A DNA stretch of 64,000 nucleotides from an uncultured Sphingomonas sp. (lineage in GTDB: Bacteria > Pseudomonadota > Alphaproteobacteria > Sphingomonadales > Sphingomonadaceae), in contig CAJYLQ010000015.1 of assembly GCA_913775975.1 (NCBI GenBank), forward strand, positions 1-64,000, in the 5' to 3' direction. This document shows, in pieces, positions 49,521-59,928 of this stretch. The translations under genes were made by a program, and so were the position numbers. The notes below the pieces were generated by a model. It saw only the letters and a program-made list of their open reading frames with translations, made no database searches and had not been told where the DNA came from. Position 1 is the first letter of the stretch. Each line of letters begins with the position of its first letter.

Positions 49521-50710
49521 CCGCCATGCTGACGCTGCCGCTGCCGGACGCGCCGTGGCGATCCTGGCCCGGCCTCGACCGGTTGGCCGCCGTACTGGAT
49601 GCCGGTGCGCTGGATGGCGCACGCTTCGTAGGCGGGGCGGTGCGCGATACGCTGCTGGGCGTGTCGGTCGCCGATGTCGATATCGCCACCCGCCATGTCC
49701 CCGACACGGTGATCGCGCGGCTGAAGGCGGCCGGCATTCGCGTGGTGCCGACCGGCATCGACCATGGCACCGTCACCGCCGTGCTGGACGGTCGTCCGAT
49801 CGAGGTCACGACGCTGCGTCGCGACGTATCCACCGATGGCCGCCGCGCCACCGTCGCCTTCACCGACGACTGGCGGGAGGACGCGGCGCGGCGCGATTTC
49901 ACGATGAACGCGCTCTATGCCGATCCGCTGACCGGCGCGATCCAAGACTATTTCGGCGGACTGGCCGATCTGGCGGCGCGGCGGGTGCGCTTCATCGGCG
50001 ATCCGTTGCAGCGGATCGCAGAGGATCACCTGCGCATCCTGCGCTTCTTCCGCTTCCACGCGCGCTTCGGCGAGGCGATCGATGCGGAGGGGCTGGCCGC
50101 GTGCGAGGCGCGGGCGAACGACCTGATGGCGCTGTCGAGGGAGCGGATCGCCTCTGAATTCCTGAAGCTGCTGGTGACGCCGGCTGCCGTGCCGGTCATG
50201 GCGCTGACGATCGACCGCGGCATCTGGCGCGCGGTTCTGCCCGAAATGGATGCGGAGGGTGCCGCGCGCCTCGCCAGGCTAGCCGATGCGGAGGCGAAGG
50301 CGGGCATCGTGGCCGATCCGATCCGGCGGCTCGCGGCGCTGGTGCCGCCGCCCTTCGCCGACGCGATCGGTGCGCGGCTGAAATTGTCCAACCTGCAACG
50401 CCGCCGGCTTGTCACGGCGACGGCGGGACCGGGTGCGGAAGGACCCCGCGCACTGGCCTATCGCGCGGGGACGGAGGGTGCGACGGACCGGCTGCTGCTG
50501 GCCGGCGAGGATCCCGCCGCGCTGGCGGGATGGCAGCCCCCAGCCCTGCCGATCACCGGCGGCGCGCTGGTCGAGCGCGGGCTGCACAAGGGGCCCGCCG
50601 TCGCCGCCGCGCTACGCCAGATCGAGACGCGGTGGATCGCCGAGGGCTTTCCCGACGCGGAAAGGGTGGCGACGATCGCCGATTCGGTGGTGGCGGAGGC
50701 GCTGGCCTGA
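49517..50710 (+). CDS. cca: CCA tRNA nucleotidyltransferase
   Basis: The 397-residue enzyme adds or repairs the 3'-CCA of tRNA. It has the class II polymerase-beta head FVGGAVRDTLLGVSVADVDI, where the GGxVRD and DxD motifs bind ATP/CTP and metal. It also has RRDFTMNALYADP, the RFIGDPLQRIAEDHLRILRF region and the C-terminal helical domain. There is no HD phosphohydrolase domain. The ATG overlaps the Nudix stop. Its 3' end is only 7 bases from the stop of the convergent GGDEF/EAL gene. Confidence 0.94.
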   Translation: MTAMLTLPLPDAPWRSWPGLDRLAAVLDAGALDGARFVGGAVRDTLLGVSVADVDIATRHVPDTVIARLKAAGIRVVPTGIDHGTVTAVLDGRPIEVTTLRRDVSTDGRRATVAFTDDWREDAARRDFTMNALYADPLTGAIQDYFGGLADLAARRVRFIGDPLQRIAEDHLRILRFFRFHARFGEAIDAEGLAACEARANDLMALSRERIASEFLKLLVTPAAVPVMALTIDRGIWRAVLPEMDAEGAARLARLADAEAKAGIVADPIRRLAALVPPPFADAIGARLKLSNLQRRRLVTATAGPGAEGPRALAYRAGTEGATDRLLLAGEDPAALAGWQPPALPITGGALVERGLHKGPAVAAALRQIETRWIAEGFPDAERVATIADSVVAEALA

Positions 50711-50717
50711 CCGGGCG

Positions 50718-52364
50718 TCAGGCGGTCAGCATCGCCAGCGCCGCGTCCGCCTCCAGCGGACGCGCGTAGAAATAGCCCTGGCCATAGGTGCAGCCGAGCG
50801 CGGCGAGCGTCTGCGACAGTTCGAGCGTCTCTACCCCCTCGGCGGTAGTCATCATCCCCAATGCCTGCGCCAGGCCGAGGATCGCACGGACGATCGCGAT
50901 CTTGTCCCGGTCGGCCAGCATCCCGGTCACGAACGACCGGTCGATCTTCAGGATGTCGATCGGCAATTGCTGGAGATAGGCGAGGTTGGAATAGCCGGTG
51001 CCGAAATCGTCCATCGCCAGTCGCGATCCCATCGCCTTCAGCGCGTGCATCACCGTGGCGATGCGATCGGGATCGGCGACCAACGCGCTTTCGGTCAATT
51101 CCAGCGTGAAGCGGTCGCCGGTGATGCCATGCGCCTCCAGCGCATCGCGGACCAGCCGGGGCACCGGATCGCGGTGCAGCTGGATTGCGGAGAGGTTCAC
51201 CGCCAGCCGCGCGCCGCTATCGCCGCCGCATTGCGCGTCCCATGCCGCGATGGTCCGCGCAGCCTCATCGATCGCCCAGCGGCCAAGGGGGATGATGAGC
51301 CCCGATTCTTCCGCTACCGGGATGAACTCGGTCGGCGACCGTTCGGTGCCGTCCTCGTCGCGCCAGCGCGCCAGCGCCTCGAACGCGATGATGCGGTCGG
51401 TTGCCATGTCGCAAATCGGCTGGAAGGCGAGGCGCAGCCGCTGCTCCTCGATCGCGCGGCGCAGTTCCGTCTCCAGCCCGAATTGCGCGCGGGCGATCGC
51501 GAACGTGTGGTTCTGATAGGTTTCGATCCGGCCGCTTTCCTTGGCCCGCTTCGTCGCGAACTGCGCGCGGCGGAGCAGTTCCTCCACCTCGTCACGCGAT
51601 TCGCCCAGCGCGATGCCGATTGCGCATTCGACCGATATCTCGAAATCGGTCAGGCGGAACGGGTTGGCCAGTGCCCGCCGTACGCGGTCGCCCAGGATCA
51701 CCGCCTCCTGCGGCGAGTTATCCAGCGCCAGCAGGATGCCGAATTCGTTGCCGCCGATCCGCGCCAGTGTGTCGCGGGCGCGCAATGCGCCCTTGATCCG
51801 GCGGGCAACGGTAATGAGCAGCTCGTCCCCCGCCAGGCCGCCCAGACACGCGTTGACGCGTGCGAATCGGGCGAGGTCGATCACCAGTACCGCGCGCTTG
51901 CCCGCATCGTCGCCGCCGGTATCGCCCGCGTCGCTGAACCCCTCGCGATTGGGCAGGCCGGTCAGGCTGTCGGTGGTCATCTCCCGCCTCAGGCTGCGTT
52001 CGGTGTTCACGCGCGCGGTCTGGTCGAGCAACGTCAGCACGCAGCGCCCGCCCGCGCGGGCGGCCGAGACGCGATAGAAGCGGCCGGTCAGGCCCTCCCC
52101 GCAGGTCCAGTCGAAATCCGTCCGCTGCTGATCGGACGCGAACAGCGCCGCCGCCCGCGGCGCGGCCGCCTCCATCAGCGTCACCTGCTGCAGCGGATCG
52201 GCCAGCCCCGCCATCCGGTAGGCACGATTGATCGCCAGCACATAGAGCGCGGCGCCGCGCAGCTGCACCTCCGCCGCCGGAACCGGGAAAAGGTCCAGGC
52301 ACGCCCCGGTCGAATCGGCGGGCGCGTCGTGCGGAGCCGTGTCGAGAGGGGGGATGGTGACCAT
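50718..52364 (-). CDS. GGDEF/EAL protein, probable c-di-GMP phosphodiesterase with degenerate GGDEF
   Basis: The 548-residue protein has a PAS-like N-terminal region (about 1-125), a GGDEF domain (TDSLTGLPNREGF to about residue 290) and an EAL domain (about 300-548). The signature is GGNEF instead of GGDEF, so diguanylate cyclase activity is doubtful. The EAL domain keeps FEALARW, LTESAL, DDFGTGYSN and TAEGVET, and so should hydrolyse c-di-GMP. No membrane helix is present, so it is cytosolic. GTG (52367) and ATG (52364) are both possible starts. Confidence 0.92.
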   Translation of the reverse strand: MVTIPPLDTAPHDAPADSTGACLDLFPVPAAEVQLRGAALYVLAINRAYRMAGLADPLQQVTLMEAAAPRAAALFASDQQRTDFDWTCGEGLTGRFYRVSAARAGGRCVLTLLDQTARVNTERSLRREMTTDSLTGLPNREGFSDAGDTGGDDAGKRAVLVIDLARFARVNACLGGLAGDELLITVARRIKGALRARDTLARIGGNEFGILLALDNSPQEAVILGDRVRRALANPFRLTDFEISVECAIGIALGESRDEVEELLRRAQFATKRAKESGRIETYQNHTFAIARAQFGLETELRRAIEEQRLRLAFQPICDMATDRIIAFEALARWRDEDGTERSPTEFIPVAEESGLIIPLGRWAIDEAARTIAAWDAQCGGDSGARLAVNLSAIQLHRDPVPRLVRDALEAHGITGDRFTLELTESALVADPDRIATVMHALKAMGSRLAMDDFGTGYSNLAYLQQLPIDILKIDRSFVTGMLADRDKIAIVRAILGLAQALGMMTTAEGVETLELSQTLAALGCTYGQGYFYARPLEADAALAMLTA

Positions 52365-52434
52365 CACCGACGCTATGGCCGCAAGTTCGTTAAAAGGGGC
52401 TAAAGCATCCGTGCAAGACGCCCCTTCCGCGTCG

Positions 52435-54681
52435 TCAATGGAACCGATTGTCGCGCGGGAAGCCCGTCGGCGGCATCCGTCCCGCCGCGCCGCGCGCCGC
52501 GCGCCACGACGACAGGTCGGTTTCCGTGCGGGTGCGGCCGGTATCGCCGCCCATCGCCCAGCTGATCCCCTCCGCGAAGACGAACGTCATCGCATCCGAC
52601 AGGCCCCCGTCATGATAGCGCTGGAGCTGGAGCCCCTGCCCGCGCGTCATCTCGACCAGCTCGTTCAGCGGAAAGACGAGCATCTTGCGATTCTCGCCGA
52701 TCGCCGCGACGTAGTCATGCGCCGGATCGACCGGGCGCATGATCTTCAGCCGCGCGCCGGGGCGCGGCGTGACCACCGTCTTCCCCTTGCGCGTTTCCGC
52801 GATCGTCTCTGCGGTCGGCGCGATGAAGCCGCGCCCGTCGCTCGAGACCAGCAACAGCTTCGCGGCGCGGCTTGCGGGCAGGAAGCCGACCAAGCCGGTC
52901 GCCCCGTCCAGATCGATCATCGCCCGCACCGGCTCGCCGAAACCGCGCCCGCCCGGCAACTTGTCCGCCGCCAGCGTGTAGAAGCGGCCATTCTCCGCCG
53001 CCAGCAACAGCTTGTCCGTCGTCTGCGCGTGGAAGGCGAAAGCGGGACCGTCCCCCTCCTTGAACTTCAGCGTGTCGGCGGAGGCGAGGTCGACATGCCC
53101 CTTCATCGCGCGCACCCAGCCGCGCTGGGAGAGGATGACGGTGATCGGCTCGCGCTCGATCATCGCTTCAAGCGGGATGTCACGGGTCGGCGCGGCCTCC
53201 TCGATCGTGGTGCGCCGTGCGCCCAGCGCCGTTTCCGGGCCATAGCGGTCGCGGATGCGCTTCAGGTCGCGCTTCATCCGCGTCTTCTGGCGGGCGGGGC
53301 TTTCGAGCAGCGCGGTCAGGTCCGCCCGCTCCTTGTCGAGCGAGTCGCGCTCCTTGCGGATCTCGAACTCTTCCAGCCGGCGCAGCGAGCGCAGCCGCAT
53401 GTTCAGGATCGCCTCCGCCTGCCGGTCGGTCAGGCCGAATTCCGCGATCATCACTGCCTTCGGCTCGTCCTCGATGCGGATGATCTCGATCACCCGGTCG
53501 AGGTTCAGATAGGCGATCAGATAGCCGTCGAGCAGCTCGATCCGGTCGGCGATCCGGTCCAGCCGGTGCCGGGTGCGCCGCTCCAGCACGACGAACTGAT
53601 GCTCGACCCATGCCGCCAGCGCCTCCTTCAGGCTCATGACGCGCGGCGTGCGATCCTTGTCGAGGACGTTCAGGTTCAGCGAGAAGCGCGTCTCAAGCTC
53701 GGTCAGGCGGAACAGCCCGTCCATCAGCACCTGCGCATCGACCGTGCGGCTGCGCGGCTCCAGCACGATGCGGACCTCCGCGTCCGATTCGTCGCGCACA
53801 TCGGCCAGGATCGGCAGCTTGCGATCGTTGATGAGAGCGGCGATCTGCTCGATCAGCTTGCCCTTCTGGACGCCATAGGGGACTTCGCTGACCACCACCT
53901 GCCAGCCGCCGCCCTTCTCCCGCTCCACGGACCAGCGCGCGCGGACGCGGAAGCTGCCACGCCCGGTGCGGTAACTCTCGGCGATGACGGCAGGCGGATC
54001 GACGACGAGGCCGCCAGTCGGAAAGTCCGGTCCCTTCACATGCGCCAGCACGTCCGCTTGCCCATCGTCGACCAGCGCGATCGCGGCGTCGAGCAATTCG
54101 GCGGCATTGTGCGGGGGGATGCTGGTCGCCATGCCGACCGCGATGCCCGCCGCGCCATTTGCCAGCAGGTTGGGGAACAGGCCGGGAAACAGCTCCGGCT
54201 CCTGCTCCTCGCCATTATAGGTCGGGCGATAGTCGACGGCCTGTTCGTCCAGCCCATCCATCAGGTCGATCGCGACCTGCGTCAGCCGTGCCTCGGTATA
54301 GCGATAGGCGGCGGCGTTATCGCCATCGATATTGCCGAAATTGCCCTGCCCGTCGACCAGCGGGTAACGTAGCGCGAAATCCTGGGCCAGCCGGACCATC
54401 GCGTCATAGACGGACTGGTCGCCATGCGGATGATATTTGCCGATCACGTCGCCCACGACGCGCGCGCATTTCTTGTACCCCGCATTGGGATCGAGCCGCA
54501 GCAGCCGCATCGCCCATAGCAGGCGGCGATGCACCGGCTTCAGCCCGTCGCGCACATCGGGCAGCGAGCGCGCGGTGATCGTCGACAGCGCATAGACGAG
54601 ATACCGCTCCGACAGCGCGCTGTCGAAGGGCGCGTCGAGGATGCCGATCGGCGTATCGGGTCCGGTCAGGTCGGTCGCCAT
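52435..54681 (-). CDS. parC: DNA topoisomerase IV subunit A
   Basis: The 748-residue subunit decatenates sister chromosomes with ParE. It has the family start [34 protein letters not shown], the helix-turn-helix [16 protein letters not shown] and the active-site tyrosine Tyr128 in YRYTEARL. A GyrA-like C-terminal domain carries only degenerate blades, as in ParC. At the position matching E. coli Ser80 of the quinolone-resistance region there is Gln89. This may be a lineage-typical residue; its effect on drug sensitivity cannot be judged here. Confidence 0.95.
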   Translation of the reverse strand: MATDLTGPDTPIGILDAPFDSALSERYLVYALSTITARSLPDVRDGLKPVHRRLLWAMRLLRLDPNAGYKKCARVVGDVIGKYHPHGDQSVYDAMVRLAQDFALRYPLVDGQGNFGNIDGDNAAAYRYTEARLTQVAIDLMDGLDEQAVDYRPTYNGEEQEPELFPGLFPNLLANGAAGIAVGMATSIPPHNAAELLDAAIALVDDGQADVLAHVKGPDFPTGGLVVDPPAVIAESYRTGRGSFRVRARWSVEREKGGGWQVVVSEVPYGVQKGKLIEQIAALINDRKLPILADVRDESDAEVRIVLEPRSRTVDAQVLMDGLFRLTELETRFSLNLNVLDKDRTPRVMSLKEALAAWVEHQFVVLERRTRHRLDRIADRIELLDGYLIAYLNLDRVIEIIRIEDEPKAVMIAEFGLTDRQAEAILNMRLRSLRRLEEFEIRKERDSLDKERADLTALLESPARQKTRMKRDLKRIRDRYGPETALGARRTTIEEAAPTRDIPLEAMIEREPITVILSQRGWVRAMKGHVDLASADTLKFKEGDGPAFAFHAQTTDKLLLAAENGRFYTLAADKLPGGRGFGEPVRAMIDLDGATGLVGFLPASRAAKLLLVSSDGRGFIAPTAETIAETRKGKTVVTPRPGARLKIMRPVDPAHDYVAAIGENRKMLVFPLNELVEMTRGQGLQLQRYHDGGLSDAMTFVFAEGISWAMGGDTGRTRTETDLSSWRAARGAAGRMPPTGFPRDNRFH

Positions 54682-54765
54682 ATGTTCCGCCTCCTAGGGC
54701 AGGCGTACGGTTCCGGCAAGCGGCGCGGGTTTCACGCTGCGTCGGACGGCGATAGGCTGCGGCGC

Positions 54766-55662
54766 ATGATCCGTCCCATTCTCGGTCTTGTCCTCGCCCC
54801 GCTAATCGTCCTTCATGGTGTCGCCATGGCCGCCGATCCGCCAAAGCTGCTTACCTGGCCCGACCTGAAGGGCCGCGCCCGCCCGGCACCGTCGCACAGC
54901 ATCCGCTATGGCGCAGACCCGCTGCAGACGGTCGATCTGTGGCTGCCCAAGGGCAAGGGGCGGCACCCCGTCGTGGTGATGGTCCATGGCGGTTGCTGGC
55001 AGAGCGAGATCGCCGACCGCACGCTGATGGACTGGATCGCGGATGATCTGGCCCGCCACGGCGTCGCGGTGTGGAATATCGACTATCGCGGTGTCGACCG
55101 GCCGGGCGGCGGCTATCCCGGCACGTTTCAGGATGCCGCGGCGGCCACCGACCGGCTGCGCGAAGCGGCCGACGCCTATAACCTCGATCTGACGCGCGTC
55201 GTCGCGGTGGGGCACTCCGCCGGCGGGCATCTCGCGCTGTGGCTGGCGGGGCGCGGGCGACTGCCGCAAGGCAGCCCGCTGCGCACCGCCCGGCCGCTGC
55301 GTATCGATCACGTCATCAGCCTCGGCGGCTTGCCAGACCTCGCCGCGACGGAAGCGAGCCCGGACAATGGCTGCGGGACGGAGGTGGTGCGCCGGCTGAC
55401 CGGCGACCGGGCGGACCGTTTTTCCGACACCTCCGTACCGGCGCTCCTGCCGCTGGGCGTGCCGCAGGATCTGGTGAACGGGCGAGAGGATCGGATCATC
55501 CCCTATCGCCTCGCCACCGGTTATGTCGAACAGGCGCGCGCGGCCGGCGACCACGTCACGTTGCATACTGTCCCCGCGACCGGCCATGTCGAGCTGATCG
55601 CCCCCGAAACCGCCGCCTGGGCGACAACTCGGGCACTTGTCCTGAAAGCATTGCGGCGCTGA
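54766..55662 (+). CDS. Secreted alpha/beta hydrolase
   Basis: The 298-residue protein has a signal peptide (about 1-22, ending GVAMAADP) and an alpha/beta-hydrolase fold of the BD-FAE/carboxylesterase type. It shows the oxyanion motif VMVHGGCW, nucleophile Ser in VGHSAGGHLALW, an acid in NGREDRIIP and His in ATGHVELI. It probably acts on ester or peptide substrates in the periplasm. The frame is open upstream into the parC region, but the ATG at 54766 begins the signal peptide. It diverges from parC. Confidence 0.88.
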   Translation: MIRPILGLVLAPLIVLHGVAMAADPPKLLTWPDLKGRARPAPSHSIRYGADPLQTVDLWLPKGKGRHPVVVMVHGGCWQSEIADRTLMDWIADDLARHGVAVWNIDYRGVDRPGGGYPGTFQDAAAATDRLREAADAYNLDLTRVVAVGHSAGGHLALWLAGRGRLPQGSPLRTARPLRIDHVISLGGLPDLAATEASPDNGCGTEVVRRLTGDRADRFSDTSVPALLPLGVPQDLVNGREDRIIPYRLATGYVEQARAAGDHVTLHTVPATGHVELIAPETAAWATTRALVLKALRR

Positions 55663-55810
55663 CGCGGCCCGGAATATGCGGGCACCGCCGCCGTCACCTG
55701 ATTGCACCCCCCGCCCCCTTCCGCTACAGGCGCGGGCTCACTCTACCGGCCCCGGTTCGCGCGCGTGATGCCCGCGTCGCCGGCGCTACCCGTTTCCAGA
55801 AGGGAAGCCG

Positions 55811-56590
55811 ATGGCACGCCGCCGCCAGATCTACGAAGGCAAGGCCAAGATCCTGTACGAAGGCCCGGAGCCCGGCACGATCATCCAGTATTTCAAGGAT
55901 GACGCCACCGCCTTCAACGCGCAGAAGAAGGGCACGATCAACGGCAAGGGGGTGCTGAACAACCGCATCTCCGAGCATGTGTTCACGCTGCTCGATCATA
56001 TCGGCGTGCCGACTCACTTCATCCGCCGCCTGAACATGCGCGAACAGCTGGTGCGGCAGGTGGAGATCGTGCCGATCGAGGTCGTCGTACGCAACGTCGC
56101 GGCCGGCTCCCTGTCGAAGCGGCTGGGGATCGAGGAGGGCACGAAGCTGCCCCGCACGATCATCGAATATTACTACAAGGACGATGCGCTCGGCGACCCG
56201 ATGGTGTCCGAGGAGCATATCGCCTGTTTCGGCTGGGCCAGCCAGGACGAGATGCACGACATCGCCGATCTGGCGATCCGCGTGAACGATTTCCTGTGCG
56301 GCCTGTTCGCGGGCGTCGGCATCCGTCTTGTCGACTTCAAGCTGGAGTTCGGCCGGGTCTGGGACGACGATTATGGCCGCATCATCCTGGCCGATGAGAT
56401 CAGCCCGGACGGCTGCCGCCTGTGGGACATGACCTCGGGCGAGAAGCTGGACAAGGATCGCTTCCGCCGCGACCTGGGCGGCGAGGCGGAAGCCTATCAG
56501 GAGGTCGCACGCCGGCTGGGTCTGATGCCCGAGGGCGAGGAGACGGCGGTGCTGGATCTGGACAGCCATCGCAAGCGGCGGGGTAAGTGA
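55811..56590 (+). CDS. purC: Phosphoribosylaminoimidazole-succinocarboxamide synthase (SAICAR synthetase)
   Basis: The 259-residue enzyme joins aspartate to CAIR in purine synthesis. It shows [15 protein letters not shown], the ATP-binding region [28 protein letters not shown] and the signature [15 protein letters not shown]. The 148-bp gap upstream probably holds the promoter. purS starts at the last base of its stop codon, which indicates translational coupling. Confidence 0.97.
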   Translation: MARRRQIYEGKAKILYEGPEPGTIIQYFKDDATAFNAQKKGTINGKGVLNNRISEHVFTLLDHIGVPTHFIRRLNMREQLVRQVEIVPIEVVVRNVAAGSLSKRLGIEEGTKLPRTIIEYYYKDDALGDPMVSEEHIACFGWASQDEMHDIADLAIRVNDFLCGLFAGVGIRLVDFKLEFGRVWDDDYGRIILADEISPDGCRLWDMTSGEKLDKDRFRRDLGGEAEAYQEVARRLGLMPEGEETAVLDLDSHRKRRGK

Positions 56591-56820
56591 TGAAGCTGAA
56601 GGTTTACGTGACGCTGAAGCCGGGCGTGCTCGATCCCCAGGGCCGGGCGATCCATCACGCGCTGGGTTCACTGGGCTTTGCCGGTGTCGAGGACGTGCGC
56701 GTCGGCCGGCTGATCGAGTTGACCGTCGCGGACGGCACCGAAGACGCTACTGTCGAGGCGATGTGCCGGCAGCTGCTGGCCAACACCGTCATCGAGAATT
56801 TCCGGATCGAGCACGCCTGA
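56590..56820 (+). CDS. purS: Phosphoribosylformylglycinamidine synthase subunit PurS
   Basis: The 76-residue subunit bridges PurL and PurQ in the three-part FGAM synthase. It matches the family well: [30 protein letters not shown] and [16 protein letters not shown]. The ATG at 56590 shares a base with the purC stop, and its own stop shares a base with the purQ start. The large subunit purL is not in the window. Confidence 0.96.
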   Translation: MKLKVYVTLKPGVLDPQGRAIHHALGSLGFAGVEDVRVGRLIELTVADGTEDATVEAMCRQLLANTVIENFRIEHA

Positions 56821-57488
56821 TGAAAACCGCCGTCCTCGTCTTCCCCGGCTCCAATTGCGATCGCGACATCGCGGTGGCGCTGGAAGCGGTCACCGGCACC
56901 GCCCCCGCGATGGTCTGGCACGGGGAGACGAGCCTGCCGGACGGGATCGGCCTGGTCGCAGTGCCTGGCGGCTTCTCCTATGGCGACTATCTGCGCGCCG
57001 GTGCGATCGCCGCGCGGTCGCCGGTGATGCGCGCGGTGGTAGAAGCCGCCGGGCGCGGGCTGCCGGTGCTGGGCGTGTGCAACGGCTTCCAGGTGCTGAC
57101 CGAGGCGGGGTTGCTGCCCGGCGCGCTGATGCGCAACGCACAGCTCTCCTTCGTCTGCCGCGACGCACCGCTGACGGTGGAGAATGCCGACAGTGCGTTT
57201 ACCCGCCGTTATTCGGCTGGCGAGACGGTCAGCTTCCCGGTCGCACATCATGACGGCAATTACTTTGCCGACACCGACACGCTCGACCGGCTGGAGGGCG
57301 AAGGCCGGGTGGCGTTCCGCTACGCCACGCCGACGAACGGATCGGCGCGGAACATCGCCGGCGTCCTGAACGATCGCGGCAACGTGCTGGGCATGATGCC
57401 GCATCCCGAACGCCGGATCGAGGCGGCGCATGGCGGCACCGACGGACGCCGCCTGTTCGAGGGGCTGATGGAGACGGTGGGCGCATGA
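56820..57488 (+). CDS. purQ: Phosphoribosylformylglycinamidine synthase subunit PurQ (glutaminase)
   Basis: The 222-residue class I glutamine amidotransferase supplies ammonia for FGAM synthesis. It shows [34 protein letters not shown], the nucleophile Cys in [13 protein letters not shown] and the His/Glu pair in [10 protein letters not shown]. The ATG overlaps the purS stop by one base. The GFA-type gene follows with a 4-base overlap. Confidence 0.97.
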   Translation: MKTAVLVFPGSNCDRDIAVALEAVTGTAPAMVWHGETSLPDGIGLVAVPGGFSYGDYLRAGAIAARSPVMRAVVEAAGRGLPVLGVCNGFQVLTEAGLLPGALMRNAQLSFVCRDAPLTVENADSAFTRRYSAGETVSFPVAHHDGNYFADTDTLDRLEGEGRVAFRYATPTNGSARNIAGVLNDRGNVLGMMPHPERRIEAAHGGTDGRRLFEGLMETVGA

Positions 57489-57928
57489 GCGGCGACGGGT
57501 TCGTGCCGGTCACGGGCGGATGCCTGTGCGGCGCGATCCGCTACACGCTCACCGCGCCGCCGGTAACGGCCCGGACGTGCTGGTGCCGCCTGTGCCAGTA
57601 TCTGGGCGCCGGGACCGCGACCGCGAACATGATCGTGCCGCGCGATGCGCTGACGCTGACCGGCGCGATGGGCGATTACCGCTCCGTCGCGGATAGCGGC
57701 AGCGTGATGCACCGGAATTTCTGCATCACCTGCGGCACCCCGATCGGCGGCCATGCGGAGCCACGGCCGCATCTGTACGTGCTGCGCATCGGCACGCTGG
57801 ACGATCCGAACCGCTACGCGCCGCAGTCGACGATCTGGACCGCGACCGCGCCGCACTGGGCGGTGTTCGACCCCGCCCTGCCGCAAGCCGCCGGGCAGAC
57901 CCTGCCGCCCCCGCCTGCCGGTAACTGA
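57485..57928 (+). CDS. GFA family (CENP-V/glutathione-dependent formaldehyde-activating-like) protein
   Basis: The 147-residue zinc-binding protein shows the paired cysteine motifs of the family: [18 protein letters not shown] and [10 protein letters not shown]. Most members have no proven activity, and the formaldehyde-activating role applies to only a few. It overlaps purQ by 4 bases and so is carried on the purine transcript without an obvious functional link. Its stop lies 11 bases from the stop of the convergent Crp/Fnr gene. Confidence 0.88.
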   Translation: MSGDGFVPVTGGCLCGAIRYTLTAPPVTARTCWCRLCQYLGAGTATANMIVPRDALTLTGAMGDYRSVADSGSVMHRNFCITCGTPIGGHAEPRPHLYVLRIGTLDDPNRYAPQSTIWTATAPHWAVFDPALPQAAGQTLPPPPAGN

Positions 57929-57938
57929 CCCGCACGGA

Positions 57939-58691
57939 TCAGGCGAAGCGCCGCTCCGGCTCGGCCCCGCCGGCCTCGTCCAGGATCAGGCGGCGATATT
58001 CCTGTTCGGCGGTGCCATAGGTATCGCCGGCCAACTCGGTCAGCTTGTCGCGATCGCGCACGATCACGCGGCCACGCAACGCACGTACCGCGTGATGCGC
58101 TTCCAGCCGGTGCAGCGCCTCCGTCACGCTCGACCGGCGCACGCCCAGCATCAGGCGAAACTCCTCGTGCGTCAGGCAGATCTCATCCGCGCTGAGGCGG
58201 TCGTGATAGAGGAGGATCCAGCGCGCCATGCGCCGCTCCACCGGGTGCACCAGCGAGGATACGATCGTCCGGCCCATCTGAATCATCAGCACATTAGCAA
58301 AGCGCAACATCCGCAGGCCCAGATCTCCGTGCTCCGCAAGAATGCCGCGAAACACGTCGGCATCGATGCGCAGCATCGTCCCGCCCTCCGCCCGCATGAC
58401 GACGTCGTGCGGCCAGCGATCGTCACCCATCAGCAGCGGCCAGCCGAAATACCCCTCTCGTCCGACCAGCCCGACCGCCAGCTTACGCGGCCCCTCATCG
58501 GTGGGAGACAGGATCGCGGCGATCCCCGCTTCGGGAAAGGCGATGAAACGGATCGGCTGCCCGGCCTCCGCCATGACATCATCGACCGAAAACGTGACGC
58601 GCTCCAGATGCGGCGCCAAAAGCTCCAACTGGTCCTTCGGCAACGACCGTAACAGCAGGTTGCCGGTTTCATCCATCTTCGTGATCCCCAT
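57939..58691 (-). CDS. Crp/Fnr family transcriptional regulator
   Basis: The 250-residue regulator has a cyclic-nucleotide-binding-like beta-roll (about 25-140) and a C-terminal winged helix with LTHEEFRLMLGVRRSSVTEA. No N-terminal cysteine cluster for an FNR-type iron-sulfur centre is seen, so it does not sense oxygen that way. The effector is unknown. It diverges from a catalase-fold gene across 133 bases, making that gene a likely target. This Crp-like subgroup is common in several copies in sphingomonads. Confidence 0.88.
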   Translation of the reverse strand: MGITKMDETGNLLLRSLPKDQLELLAPHLERVTFSVDDVMAEAGQPIRFIAFPEAGIAAILSPTDEGPRKLAVGLVGREGYFGWPLLMGDDRWPHDVVMRAEGGTMLRIDADVFRGILAEHGDLGLRMLRFANVLMIQMGRTIVSSLVHPVERRMARWILLYHDRLSADEICLTHEEFRLMLGVRRSSVTEALHRLEAHHAVRALRGRVIVRDRDKLTELAGDTYGTAEQEYRRLILDEAGGAEPERRFA

Positions 58692-58824
58692 GAACCGTGA
58701 TTATTGAGACAAGCGCGGCGATTAAAGAGGTTCCACGGGCTTTGACCCATTTTTGCCCGGTTCCGTACGAAACTTATGGGTCGGTTGCCCGGTTGGCGTG
58801 ATCCATATCAGCTGGAGTTTCGCC

Positions 58825-59907
58825 ATGACCTCTTCACCGATCCGCTATCGCGCAGATGTCGAGGTCGTTCAGCCCAACGAAAGTGATGTTATTCGTGACC
58901 TTAACAGCAGTTTCGATGTGATCCTCGAACGGACGGCGGAGGATTACGACCATGGCGTGCGATCGGTTCATGCCAAGTCGCACGGAATCATGGCAGGGAC
59001 GCTGACCATCGATCCCGATCTTTCTTCCGAATTGGCACAGGGCGTATTCGCCAGCGCGGGCACGCACGCGGTGTTCATCAGACTTTCGACGAACGCGGGT
59101 GACCTGCTGCCCGACGCGATCAGCCTGCCGCGCGGCATGGCGATCAAGGTGCTGGACGTGGATGGCGATCGCCTGCCGGGCGCGGAGGGCCGAACACAGG
59201 ATTTCATCCTGGTCAATGCGCCCGTCTTCCAGGCAAAAACGGCGGAGAAATTCCTCGGCAATCTGAAGCTGCTGGCAAAGACGACGGACCGGATCGAAGG
59301 GACGAAGACCGTCGTGTCGGCCGCCCTGCGCGGGGTCCGGCACGCGCTGGAGGCGGTGGGCGTGGAAAGCCCGGCAGTAAACACGCTGGGCGGTGCTCCC
59401 AATAGCGAGCCGCTCGGCGAAACCTATTATTCCGCCACGCCATTCCGCTACGGCGAGTATATCGCGAAGTTCCGCGTTCGCCCCCTCGCCCCCGCGCAGG
59501 TCGCGCTGACCGGTCAGGAGATCGATCCCAAGGGTCGCCGCAACGCGATCCGGGAAGAGGTGCGCGCGCAGATGCAGGGTATGGCTGCGGAATGGGAATT
59601 CGCGGTGCAGCTATGCCGTGATCTGGATCGCCAGCCCGTCGAGGATCCAACAGTCGTTTGGGACGAGTCTGAGGCACCGTTCCAGCGGGTGGGCACGATC
59701 CGCGCGGAGCGACAGGATAGCTGGGAGCCGCAGCTGGTGCGGCAGGTGAACGAGGAAATGCGGTTCAGCATCTGGACGGGGCTTGCCGCACACCAGCCGT
59801 TGGGCAACATCAACCGCGCTCGCCGCGAGACCTATCGCCACTCCGCCGACTTTCGCGCGCGGATCAATGCGTGCCCGTATCACGAGCCGTCCGGCGCGGC
59901 CGACTGA
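58825..59907 (+). CDS. Catalase-family haem protein, short form
   Basis: The 360-residue protein is shorter than ordinary catalase (about 480). It keeps the likely distal-pocket His in SVHAKSHGIMAGTLTI, VFIRLSTNAGDLLPD and an R-x3-Y motif for the haem-ligating tyrosine in INRARRETYRHSADF. It belongs to the catalase-like group related to small catalases and lipoxygenase-linked allene-oxide-synthase-like proteins. Peroxidase or catalase activity is plausible but unproven. No signal peptide. The ATG at 58825 was chosen because upstream residues do not fit the family. Confidence 0.82.
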   Translation: MTSSPIRYRADVEVVQPNESDVIRDLNSSFDVILERTAEDYDHGVRSVHAKSHGIMAGTLTIDPDLSSELAQGVFASAGTHAVFIRLSTNAGDLLPDAISLPRGMAIKVLDVDGDRLPGAEGRTQDFILVNAPVFQAKTAEKFLGNLKLLAKTTDRIEGTKTVVSAALRGVRHALEAVGVESPAVNTLGGAPNSEPLGETYYSATPFRYGEYIAKFRVRPLAPAQVALTGQEIDPKGRRNAIREEVRAQMQGMAAEWEFAVQLCRDLDRQPVEDPTVVWDESEAPFQRVGTIRAERQDSWEPQLVRQVNEEMRFSIWTGLAAHQPLGNINRARRETYRHSADFRARINACPYHEPSGAAD

Positions 59908-59928
59908 TGCCGCAGCCGAGGGACCGGC

